This document shows positions 23,667-33,577 of a DNA stretch of 64,000 nt, piece after piece. A program made the position numbers and the translations under genes. The DNA is from Thozetella sp. PMI_491. Its lineage: Eukaryota > Ascomycota > Sordariomycetes > Chaetosphaeriales > Chaetosphaeriaceae. The stretch's first letter is position 1; the number at the start of each line of letters is the position of its first letter. The stretch lies in the NCBI GenBank assembly GCA_021432635.1, contig MU270094.1, positions 1 to 64,000 on the forward strand, in the 5' to 3' direction. The notes under the pieces are model-generated. The model saw only the letters and a program-made list of their open reading frames with translations. It ran no database searches and was not told the DNA's origin.

Positions 23667-24762
23667 TCACGAGCTCGGCCGCACGAGGCCGAGAAGTTCG
23701 AGGAATGGGCGGTCGTTGATGGCGACCAGATAGGCAGGGCTCTCTCCCTCGTTGATGTGCTGGATCTTGGACCACGCCGGGACGGCGAATGTGTCCTTGG
23801 ATGTCCACTCGAAAACGGCCTTCTCGCCGCTGGGTGACTCCACGATGGAGCGCCCCTTGCCCTCGTAGATGTGGTACATGAACGAGCTCTGCTCCTGCGA
23901 CACCTCGGTCGTGTGGCCGGCAGCAACGCGCTCAGCCTGCACGCCGATCGTGGTCGACAGATGCTTGCCGTCCTTAGCGCGGTAGTGATACTTCGCGTAG
24001 GGACCCTCTTGGGAGTCTAGTGCCGTCTGTACAGGGCCCCAGGGGTGCTTCCATTCACAGTTGTCATCTAGCCTGGACCGCAGGTTAGCTACCTGTTGTT
24101 CCTCTGCGTAGCGGGGCTATCTTACTCGCTCGGATACCGGCTCTCCCGGTATCCCTCGGCGAAGTGTACCCTCGCATACCGGAAGAGGGGCAGGTTGAGG
24201 GCATCAAGCCAGATGACGGGCGAATCGCTCTCGTTGCCGTGGTCGTGCCAGTGCCAGGTGGGCGTCACGATGACGTCGCCTCGCTCCAGGGGCATCTTCT
24301 TTCCCTCCACGGCCGTGAAGCCGTGGCCCTCGATGATGAACCGCGCGGCGTATGCAATGTGTCGGTGCGCGGGAGCCGTCTCGCCGGGGTTCACGAGCTG
24401 CAGCCCACCGTAGATGGTGTCGGTGGTATAAGGCGAGGCTATGGCCACTGTATGAGCATCGGGGTCTGCTCCTGGGGTGTCTTGGTCTCAATTCAGAAGC
24501 TCTGCTACTTACTCATGGTGGGGTTGACCAGCATCAGGACCCTCCGCTCGGCAGACTCGGGGGGCACGATCTTGCCGGCTTTGAGAAGATGGGGAAGCGC
24601 TTCCTCGTATTTCCAGAGGTAGGGCTTGGCTACTGGGTTTGGGTGAGCCGGCACCATTACGTCCATCTTCAACCAGAGTGGCTCCAGTTGCTTCTCCGGG
24701 AGAGCTGCCAGGAGTTCATCCATCTCGGCCTTTCGGACCTCTACGGGCCCTAGGGAACCCAT
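23667..24762 (-). CDS. Gentisate 1,2-dioxygenase
   Basis: Cytosolic bicupin Fe(II) ring-cleaving dioxygenase converting gentisate (2,5-dihydroxybenzoate) to maleylpyruvate. Minus-strand exons 24762-24513, 24447-24126, 24072-23667; 325 aa. Exon joins restore NPTM|MAIASPYTTDTIYGG and YPSE|LDDNCEWKHPWGP. The first cupin carries the iron ligands in PAHRHIAYAARF (His111, His113) and TPTWHWHDHG (149-153 region). The substrate-contact segment TDTIYGGLQL and the second cupin (FEWTSKDTFAVPAWSKIQHI) are present. Length is slightly short of the usual 340-380 aa but both cupins are complete. It is transcribed away from the fumarylpyruvate-hydrolase-like gene over a shared 1.1-kb region, so the two are probably co-regulated. 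Confidence 0.93.
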
Positions 24763-25879
24763 GGTGGGACGCTGGAAGGGTGGCGAAGGGAAATGGATCA
24801 AAAGCAAAGTGATGAGAAATAATGATAGAGGTGCGTTTGAAGCGGAATGGAAGAATATCTGCTCTCAGGTTTGGTGTTCTGAGAAGGGATGGTAGAGGTG
24901 GGGACGGATACGATGAACGAGGACGATGGCGTTTGTATCGCACGAGACAACTTGGGCTCTCTAAGAACGTTTCGCCTTGTATAATGTAGTAGAGCTTGGC
25001 CCACGCCACGTACGATCAGGCCTGCAGATAATTGCTATGGAGCAAATACCCCCCGCCTTTGCTTGCTCCAGCACTCTGGAGAAAGCACCGGATGAGCGCG
25101 CCTCGAGGTCTTCGCCACGAGAACGGAAATCGGAACCCGGAAGGACTACAACAAAAAAAGCTTGGGCGTGGGGTGGGGTGATCTGATCAGGCTTGGCGCG
25201 GTTTTCGAACTAGGCTGATGAACGAGAATCTCGGGCTTTGAGCTAGGTAGAAGCCAGGACGAGTCTGATCCTTACCCACCATATGAAGGCTCCAAGAATA
25301 CTGGCATGAGGAATTCTCTAGGCTGTGAAACAAAAGGAGAAAGTTATCGCTACGTTTGCAACTTGATTGGAGGAAGGCTAGACGGTTTAAGATGGGAGGT
25401 CTGGACTTGCAACAGCATGATTGCTACAATTGCACTGTTCCCGCAAACCTCCAAGGCCATTTTCTGCATCTTTATCTCTGTATAGGTGGGAAAGCTGCTT
25501 GAAAGACACAGGGCAGGCGAGGCCGTCCCAGCCATGGCGCTGGTGTTGTGCTAATAGGCCGGCCGTGATAGGGCCGGCCTAAGACCTGGCTCGAAAACCC
25601 GTTCTCATTCCGGGAAGGCGTTCCGAGATCCGACACAGTTCCGAGCGTCTACAGCCAGGCCGACTCCGGCAGCGAGCAACCATTCGCGGGGAGGCGAGGG
25701 CCATAGACTACCTGATTCCTTCCAGTATTGGTCAGGTGCCATTTCTGGCAGTATTCATTATACATTCAGATTTTCAACTTGGTTGCTCCCGCTGCAGTAT
25801 AAGCCCCCAAGACCTTAGATCACACCCACCCTGGTCCAGTTACCTTACATAGGCCACGCTACGTGCACACACCGTAATC
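24763..25879. promoter_or_regulatory. Shared divergent promoter of gentisate genes
   Basis: 1.1 kb between the divergent dioxygenase (minus) and hydrolase (plus) genes. No gene inside. It contains the inverted repeat at 25555-25581 and a TATA-like TATAAG at 25798-25803, about 80 nt before the hydrolase ATG. Confidence 0.6.
25555..25581. promoter_or_regulatory. Perfect inverted repeat, CGG-N11-CCG (GAL4-type spacing)
   Basis: Arms TAGGCCGGCC (25555-25564) and GGCCGGCCTA (25572-25581) are perfect reverse complements around a 7-nt spacer. The inner triplets give CGG (25560-25562), 11 bases, CCG (25574-25576), the geometry bound by Gal4-class Zn2Cys6 dimers. It lies about 300 bp before the hydrolase ATG and about 790 bp before the dioxygenase ATG. 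That a regulator binds here is inference. Confidence 0.5.
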
Positions 25880-26869
25880 ATGACTTGGACTCGTCTGATC
25901 CGCTTCGCCGACGACAACGGCAGGGAAACTTTCGGAGAGCCCATTATCGAGAATGAAGGCCAGCTCACTGAGTTGCTAAGCAAGGGTGAGCTGTACGCCA
26001 CCGAGTACGCCGGTGCCAGCCCCGTTGCCGCTCTCACCAAGGGCGAGAAGGTGCACGTCAAGACACTGCTGGACATCCTCAGGCCGTCCGATGTTCCCAT
26101 TGTCCGGTGTATTGGTCTGAACTACACCAAGCACAGTGAGTGTCCCCTGCTTCAAGGACGCTGGATGAGTGGGTGACTAAGACATTGAGCATAGTCAAGG
26201 AGGGAGGCAGGACACCACCCCCGTACCCTTCAGTCTTCATCAAGCCGTCGACTTCCGTTGCCGGGTATGAGGAGGACGTGCCCGTCCCTAAGATCGCACA
26301 AGACGGAACTATGGACTACGAAGGCGAGCTGGTAAGATCTCATACGCCCCGTCCGTTAGCATTGACTGGTTCGTAGCTCACCCATCGCCTAGGCCCTTGT
26401 CATTGGAAAAGCCGGCAAGAACATCCCAAAATCTGAGGCTTTGTCCTACGTGGCCGGCTACTTGGTCTCTAACGACGTCTCTGCACGCGCCTGGCAGCGC
26501 GACCCCAAGAAGGCCGGCGGCGTGCCACAGTGGTGCTTCGCCAAGGGCTTCGACAAGTTCGCGCCCCTCAGCCCCCTCCTGGTGTCGCCTGCTCTGGTGG
26601 GAAATGCTAGCACCCTACAGCTGCAGACATTTGTCAACGGAGAGGAGAGGCAGAATGAGACCACGGGCGATCTGCTCTTCGGCGTGGAGGAGATCGTGAG
26701 CTTCTGCAGCCAGGGCACCACCCTGGAGGCTGGATCGTTGATTCTTACAGGCACGCCCTCGGGTGTGGCGATGGGCATGAAGGAGCCCAAGTATCTCCAG
26801 GACGGAGACGTGGTTGAGGTCCGGATAAGTCAGCTCGGAAGCATCAAGAACAAGATGGTTTTCGAATAG
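25880..26869 (+). CDS. Fumarylacetoacetate hydrolase family protein, probable fumarylpyruvate hydrolase
   Basis: Metal-dependent C-C hydrolase of the FAH/FAHD family. Next to gentisate dioxygenase the likely reaction is fumarylpyruvate (or maleylpyruvate) to fumarate (or maleate) plus pyruvate. Exons 25880-26135, 26195-26331, 26393-26869; 289 aa. The FAH core starts at VRCIGLNYTKH, continues with PSVFIKPSTSVAGYEEDV and the metal-site region MDYEGELALVIGK, and ends with LILTGTPSGVAMGM and GDVVEVRISQLGSIKN. Joins are A|TC and phase 0, with GT...AG introns of about 59-61 nt. The length suits FAHD-type rather than the about 420-aa tyrosine-pathway enzyme. No maleylpyruvate isomerase (GST-type) gene is visible in the window, so isomerisation is encoded elsewhere or not needed. 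Confidence 0.9.
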
Positions 26870-27070
26870 AGGATATCGACACTTGTACAAATACACTAGA
26901 GATAGATGAGGAACATTTTGAATTCATCAGTGCACACCCCCTTTATCTTTAATCCGTCCGTTTCCTCACTGCTCTACCCAGCACCGACTTGTTTGGCTCA
27001 CAGGGCCCTAGTTGACTAGCGAGGAAGTAGCTCTATAACTAGTTGGTTGCTATACTATATCTAACCTAGT

Positions 27071-29648
27071 TTACAATCCGTATACTACATCCTTTTCGAT
27101 TTGCGCTGTCACCACCTGCGGGATGTCCACGGCCGAGAAGCCAAGCGAGAAATTGTACGTTCCAGCCTTGACGACCCATCGCTTACCCGCCTCGTCGAAG
27201 TGGGCAAAGTCCCTGGTGGCAACCGGGAGCTGGATCGTCTGCTTCTCTCCCGGCTGCAGGCGCACCTTCCGGTAAGCGACCAAAGACTTGATCGGGTCTT
27301 CAGGCGACGTTGTCGCGTTCCCGGCGTAGACTTGCACCACTGTACCGCCCGCTAGCGAACCGGTGTTGGAGACCTCCGCAGACACCGAGTATTCGTCATC
27401 GGACAGCTTGTCGACCTGCGCCGCTCCCAGCTGGAACGTTGTATATGATAGGCCGTGCCCGAAGGGAAAGTTGACCTTGTCCTGTGGGAGGCGGTCGAAG
27501 TGGCGGTACCCGATGAAGACGCCTTCTTCATACTTCACCTTGAGCTTGCCGTCAACGTAAGTGCCGGGGAAGTTGCCATGCGCGGGTGCATCCTCGACCT
27601 GCTTGGGGAACGTCACCGGCAGGTGACCCTCAGGGTTGACAGCGCCTGTCAGCGCGTCGGCGATGGCATTGCCGCACTCCTGCCCTGCGAACCACGCCTG
27701 TACCAAGGCCGGGACTTGGTCTAGCCAAGGCATTGCCACGGCAACACCCGTCGAGTTGACGACAATGGTGTTGGGATTGGCACCCACCACGGCGGCGATG
27801 AGCTCGTTCTGCTTGTTGGGCAGGTTGAAGGAATCCTGGTCTCGCCCCTCCGTCTCCCACTGTGGGTCATGGCCAGTGAAGATGATGGCCAGGTCAGCGT
27901 CCTGCGCGACCCGCACGGCCTCGCCCTGAAGGTCTGCATCTTGAACAGACGACAGTGCGAATCCAAGCCGGACGCCGGAGCGGCCCTCCAAGATCTTCAT
28001 GCCGAGGTTGGTGGGAGGCACGGTGCGGATGCGCAGGCGGTACGTCTTGCCAGCCTCGAACTCATACTTCCACTCCTCCTCTGTGGCAGCCTGGAAGAGC
28101 GCGCCCATGGGGTCGTTGCAGTTTCCATCCTGCGCGAAGACGACTTTGTCGTCGATGTAGACATGGGTGGCGCCGATACCCGAGCAGGCGAGATAGTGCG
28201 CGCCGGTCTCAGTGGGGGTAAAGTCGGCCACCAGCTCGAGGATCTTGAACAGCGACTCCTGTGACCCGAGCGGCGAGTATGCCGAAGTCTCCTGACCGTG
28301 AAGGGTGGAGGACGGCGTAGGGTTGTCGAGGTCGTAGAACAGACGGGTGAAGCCGGGCTGGCCATCGAGCCCGACCACCTTGCCGAACCTCCCATCCATG
28401 TGGATAGGCGGCAGCAGGCGCTGCTTGTGCGCACCCTTTGCGTAGCTAAACTGGACATCGTCTCCCAGTGCTGCGTGCAGTGCGTCCCAAGGCGTGATTT
28501 TGTAGTGGGCGTTGACGCTGGCGCTACCTCCTCCGTGTGCGAGCGCGTCATGTGCGTAACCGATCAGGGCAATCTTCTTGCCTTTTACCTTGTCCTTGGA
28601 AAGTGGCAGGACCTGGTTCTCGTTCTTCAGCAGTACGACACCCCGTGCACCGGCATCCCGGATCAAGGCCCGGTGCTCTGGCCGATCGATCGCCCTCTCG
28701 GTGGTGGGAATAGAGCCTTCAAACGCACCCAACCTCCTCGCAAAGTCAAGTACGGACCGAGCCCTCACGTTTATTGTCTCTTCCGACACCTCTCCCGCCT
28801 TGAGGGCCGCAAGGACGTCTGGGACCAATCTAACCCTCGCCGGACCGGGCATCTCGAGATCGAGGCCCGCTTTCAACGACTGGGCCACCGAGTTCGTGCC
28901 GCCCCAGTCACTCATGACCAGGCCCTCCCACCCCCATTCGCCGCGCAGCACCTCGGCGAGCAGCCACTCGCTCGTATCGCAGTGCACGCCGTTTACGAGG
29001 TTGTAGGCGGTCATGACAGCCAGGGGCTTCGCCTTTTTGACGGCGATCTCGAACGGCCGGAGGTAGATCTCTCGAAGCGCCCGCTCGCTGATGGTCTCGT
29101 CGACGGTGAGACGGTCCGTCTCCTGCTCGTTGGCCACAAAGTGCTTGATGGTAGCGGCGACGCCCTTGCTCTGCACGGCCTGGATCATGCGCGTGGCCAG
29201 CGTGCCGGCGAGGAAAGGGTCCTCGCTGTAGCTCTCAAAGTTACGACCGCCCAGCGGGTGCCGGTGGATGCACACCGTCGGGGCCAGCACGCAGCTCGCC
29301 CCCTTGCTGCGGGCCTCCTCAGCGAGCGCGAGGCCGAGCCGCTCCGCGATCTCCGGGTCGAAGGTGGCGGCGACGCTGCTGGCTGCGGGGAAGCAGGCCG
29401 CGCGTGTGCTGCCGTCGAAGCCTTGACCGCGGGTGCCATTGGGCCCGTCCGTGGTCTACATACAAGTACTATTGTCAGACCGTGATTATCAGGGCGTCCG
29501 TAACGAAAGAGCTGCGCACCTTGACGTATGGAACTCCTTTCTCCGGGAAAGAAGCCGTTCCCCAGAAATCGCCACCTGCCAAGAGGAGAATCTTCTCCTC
29601 GAGGGTCAGGGACTGCAGCACGGCGTCAATGTCAACTTTGGAAGCCAT
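27071..29648 (-). CDS. GH3 beta-glucosidase with PA14 domain, intracellular type
   Basis: Glycoside hydrolase family 3 enzyme releasing terminal beta-D-glucose from oligosaccharides or aryl glucosides. Minus-strand exons 29648-29520 and 29455-27071; 837 aa. No signal peptide (MASKVDIDAVLQSLTLEEKI), which matches the cytosolic BglI-like group of about 840 aa. The barrel domain carries KTTDGPNGTRGQGFDG, APTVCIHRHPLGGRNFESYS and the nucleophile Asp (about residue 226) in GLVMSDWGG. The alpha/beta sandwich is split by a PA14 insert (about residues 395-550, around GATHVYIDDKVVFAQDG). A fibronectin-III-like domain closes it (GHGLSYTTFQLG onward). Divergent from the Zn2Cys6 gene at 30767. Cytosolic location implies that a transporter brings in its substrate. 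Confidence 0.94.
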
Positions 29649-30766
29649 CTCGTAGAGCAGACAATGAGAAAATGGTTGAAGTACAGAATTGTCTACGCCC
29701 CCCAAGCTCCTGAGAGTAAATACACGCAAAAAAAAAAACGGCGAATGACGTCTAAGCTCCGCTGCGGGGGACTCCCCTAAGCGCGAACTAAGTCTGCCGG
29801 AAATCGGAAGGAAAGTTCGTGTATGGACCCGAGGTGGTGGCCCTCGTCCTCGTTGGGCAATGACTTAGTAGTGTGGGCAAGGAGCTTCTAGGAGGCACTG
29901 GTACGGGAGAGTTATGGGGGTGATGCGGTTCGTCAGCATTGCCATGTATAGGATGTCCCGTTCCCTAAGCCATATGACTGGGCTGCTATTGACGAGCTTT
30001 GACACTGCTGTATTCTGTATATTGCGCTATTGCAAAGATTGCAAAGATGTTGGCAAATGAACCGAGTAATATTCTCTACGCATTTTCCAAACCTGCTAGG
30101 TGGCTCGGGGTGCTCTTGATAATTTGAAGGCGGGGTTATATCACCGAAAGTTCGTACACAAAGACATCGACATTCTCGTTTGGCGAGGAGCTGCTCGCGG
30201 TGGAGGTCCGGGGCAGCCGACTGACTGTAAGACACGCGGGGAACCTCTGTGGACACCCCAACATGCGCCCCAAAACACATGCCTCTCGTTCGTTCCAGCT
30301 TGCACTCTGGGGGTTGAGCGTTACCGTTCGCCCCGGAACTCCGAGACTGCAAGCTCAATGCGTGGGGTGCGTGGAGCGCGTTAAGCAAAGAGTCAGGTCC
30401 AGTGGTCTTGTCCGTAGGATCGGAACTCTTCTCCAATGAGGGGCTGGCCTCGGAACACTGCTCGGAAGAGAGTGGGTACTTGACCCAGCTTCTCCCGGTC
30501 TGAAAGCTCAGATGGCCTGCAGACGGGCTCCGCTCTCTTCCTTCTCCATTCATGCTTCGATAAGTCCTCAACTCGGAGAAGAGACCCAGTTTCATTCCAT
30601 CCGACTTCCTTGGCTCTACGGGGCACACCGCTGAGAGTCAATTGAGCCACTGAGAACCCATTGGTCTATCTCGGCCATTTCCGGCCCAACTGGAGCGCTC
30701 CGAGCCGCCTCGGCCGCCTCGGCCACCTGGGCCACCTCCCCAGCAAGGCCGAGTTAGTCGCCCTTC
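29649..30766. other. Divergent promoter region between GH3 and Zn2Cys6 genes
   Basis: 1.1 kb without a supported gene, shared upstream region of a beta-glucosidase (minus) and a regulator (plus). A short 9-nt tandem repeat lies at its right end. Confidence 0.55.
30704..30739. repeat. Four imperfect 9-nt tandem units in the regulator's leader
   Basis: Units GCCGCCTCG, GCCGCCTCG, GCCACCTGG, GCCACCTCC lie end to end and finish 27 bp before the ATG of the Zn2Cys6 gene. They carry CGG/CCG triplets. Function unknown. Confidence 0.6.
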
Positions 30767-33052
30767 ATGTCAGGACCCGACGACGGTAAACCAGCCCCTT
30801 TGTCGAGGGAGCCGCGGCCAAAGAGGCACAAGATAGATGTCGCCTGCGATAGATGCCGTGAGCGGAAGGTCAAGTGCGATGGAGTGCGTCCTGGTGAGCT
30901 CTTTCCCAGCGACGGCCAGCGGGCCTCCATACGTTCTGTTGCACACTCTAATCCTGCCCCGAAAAGTATGCGGAAACTGTCTCAAGAGGCTGGATATGCG
31001 AGATAGGTGCGCCTTTAGTGCCGGTGCCACTGTGAAAGTCCCTTCGAGGGCCTCCTTCTCAAGTCCGAGCCATTTGGACCACCATCACTCCGCCGCTGAA
31101 GTCAGGCCACCGCCCAATCGGCCCCCTAACGGGACCGCCAGCCGGCGGAGCCCTCCAATACAGCTCCGACCTCCGGTTCCGTCCCCAGATACGCCCGCAT
31201 CCGCCGGGAGCGGTTCGCATCATGCGCCTGTGGGCCCGTCGCCTGGGGCCTCAGCGGACCCGGGCATCGATTCCATGACGGCGGTTCTTGAAGAGGGCAC
31301 GAGCACCGCCCAGTATTTTGGAAGCAGCAGCGCTGGCTCGTTTACCAAGCAGATCAAGGCCGCCATCGATGCCAGGCTGGGAAAGCCTTCCACCCGGCCG
31401 GCCTCCGCAAGGCTCTCTACAGCTGCTGCGGCTCCGAATGGGATGAGCATGGCAGACCACCCCCACTATGTGCTCCCTCCGAGGAGGCAGGCCGACCATC
31501 TCATGAGTATCTACTGGCACTATGTCGATCCTCTCTATCCCTTCCTAGATCGCCTCCGGTGGGCAAAGGCGTACGATGCAATCTTTGCCGGCACCGAGGT
31601 CGAAGGTAACGAGCGCGTCTTCTTGTCGACGCTCAACACCGTTCTAGCGCTCTCCACGCAGCTGATGGAGTCTCTCCAAGAAGAGCAAAGAGAGTCCTCA
31701 AGTACGACCTACTTTGACAGGGCCCAAGCGCTCCTACGCCTCAACATATGGGACCCAGGCTCTTTGGAGCTCGTCCAGTGTCTTCTCTTGATGAGCCAGT
31801 ATCTCCAGTGCACGAATAACCCACACCAGACGTGGATGATCGTTGGCACAGCCATCCGAACGGCTCAAAGTCTTGGGCTGCACCTCCCGGAATCTTCAGC
31901 ATGCTTGCGAGACCCATCCGAGCAAGAGATGGTTCGTAGGATATGGCATGGCTGTGTCTTGATGGATCGGTTCGTCGTCGCCCCCTGCCCCGGCCCCCCT
32001 CGAGCTAACATTGTGCCCGTTCTGATAGAATGGTCTCTGTCACCCATGGTAGGCCTCCCATGATATCTAAAAAGCTAGCGTCTGCAGTGCCGCTGCCGCT
32101 GTCGATTCGACACCCTAGCGAGGCGGCGACTGCAGAAGCTACCCATGATGTCGTGCGAGTCTCGTTCTTCGTGAAGTCTGTCGAGCTGTACGAGATCATC
32201 AATCTCAGCCTGCTGGCATTTTACTCCTCCCAGGACCCCTCCTCCAGCACTGACGATGGCTCCGAGACGATCCAGTCCGAGCCGGCTGAGGACGACCTGG
32301 GGGCTTTAATGAAGTTAGACAAGTCGCTAAGCGATTGGGACCGTAGTCTACCACCTCATCTACGGTTTGAGCTTCTCGGGGAGTCCGAGAATGACGTCTG
32401 CCAGCGACAAGCGGTCATCCTCCGCATCCGCTTCCTCCAGGCGCGCCTCCTGCTCCTCCGGCCCATCACGTCTCGCTTCTGCCTCGATCCAGGCATATCA
32501 GCTGAGGACGTACGATCATCGGACTTGAGATCCCGTGTGGTGCAACAGGTCGCATCCTTGTGCATTGATACAGCCCAAAGCGTAATATCCATCCTGTCGC
32601 AATTCCAAGCACACGACGGAACCGTGGGTCTTCTGCCGGCCTGGTGGTACCGTATCTACTACCTTTACTCCGCGGCCACGATCCTCATCGTTGCGCAGCT
32701 ACGGCCGGACGTGTTTCCTGCGGTGGAAGTGAAAAGATCATGGGATCAGGCCATATCGATCCTAAAGACCCACGAGAAGTTTGGGCAGTCCGTTCGCCGC
32801 TGCGTAGCTGCGCTAAACATCTTGTCCTCTAAGGTGCTTCAGCAAGGGACACATGGAAATGGAACACGGGCCTCGAGCGCCGTCAGGACGGGCCCGAACG
32901 ACGCCTTTTTCGAGGACCCGCTACAGGTTGCCAGCCAGCAGTTCGGCGGGTTCGCCAACTTTCCAGAGCTCGACCTCGACGGTCTGTCATTCGACGCCAA
33001 TGACTTCTCTGACCTGAACATGCACGCGTGGGAACTCTTGAACCAACCATGA
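30767..33052 (+). CDS. Zn2Cys6 transcription factor with fungal-specific middle homology region
   Basis: Nuclear regulator of the GAL4 class. Exons 30767-30893, 30967-31969, 32029-33052; 717 aa. The binuclear cluster is split by the first intron. Cysteines 27, 30, 37, 44, 47 and 57 (VACDRCRERKVKCDGVRPVC, then GNCLKRLDMRDRC) appear only when exon 1 joins exon 2 (G|TA). A Pro/Ser-rich linker follows. The fungal-specific TF domain starts near HPHYVLPPRRQADHLMSIYW and includes LLMSQYLQCTNNPHQTWMIVG, AIRTAQSLGLHLP and, across the second intron, CVLMDR|MVSVTHGRPPMIS. It lies beside the GH3 gene and within 7 kb of the gentisate genes, so it may be the local pathway regulator. That is inference from position. 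Confidence 0.92.
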
Positions 33053-33577
33053 GCGTATTAGGCCACCGCCAGGCGAATAATTTACTCAAGCCAGCTGGCT
33101 TATTGCCAGTCAACTGACCCGTTGGAAGCAAACTGGTCTGTTCCCAGTTGCCTGGGTTGCTGCGAGCCAAGTAGTCCATTCTAAGTCAACTGGGCTGCTA
33201 TGAGCCACCAAGACCGCTGTAAGCTGACTGGTCGATGACGCACCTGTAGCAAAGTGACACAAATACTACGCTTGTTAGTTATTGGAGGGGCTCTTTCTCT
33301 GAGCTACCTGCACATATTGTTTCTGGGCTTCGGCCCGAACCCGATCACAGGCATGACCCGTATATATACGCCGTGACACCCCAAAAGTCTGCGCCTCAGA
33401 TTTCTTCATACATGCTCCTCACTCATTGCACCATAGGAGATGTGAGTCCCACCAGTGACCACGCCAAGAGCAACCTCGGCATCAATATGCCCAGCCCGCA
33501 GTTGGAGGCCATTTCCACATCCCATGAGCTAAGTTGACCACCTTGGTAGGCGCCACCGACGTCTTGGCCGATTAGAG
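33053..33577. other. Convergent intergenic region with degenerate short repeats
   Basis: 3' ends of the regulator (plus) and amidohydrolase (minus). Between about 33060 and 33240 there are many near-copies of a CAGTCAACTGG/CCAGCTGGC-like word, a degenerate low-order repeat. No gene. Confidence 0.45.

Noticed and set aside
28298-29485. 395-codon open frame on the plus strand
   Set aside because: Antisense shadow of the GH3 gene; GC-rich third positions keep the opposite frame open. No similarity.
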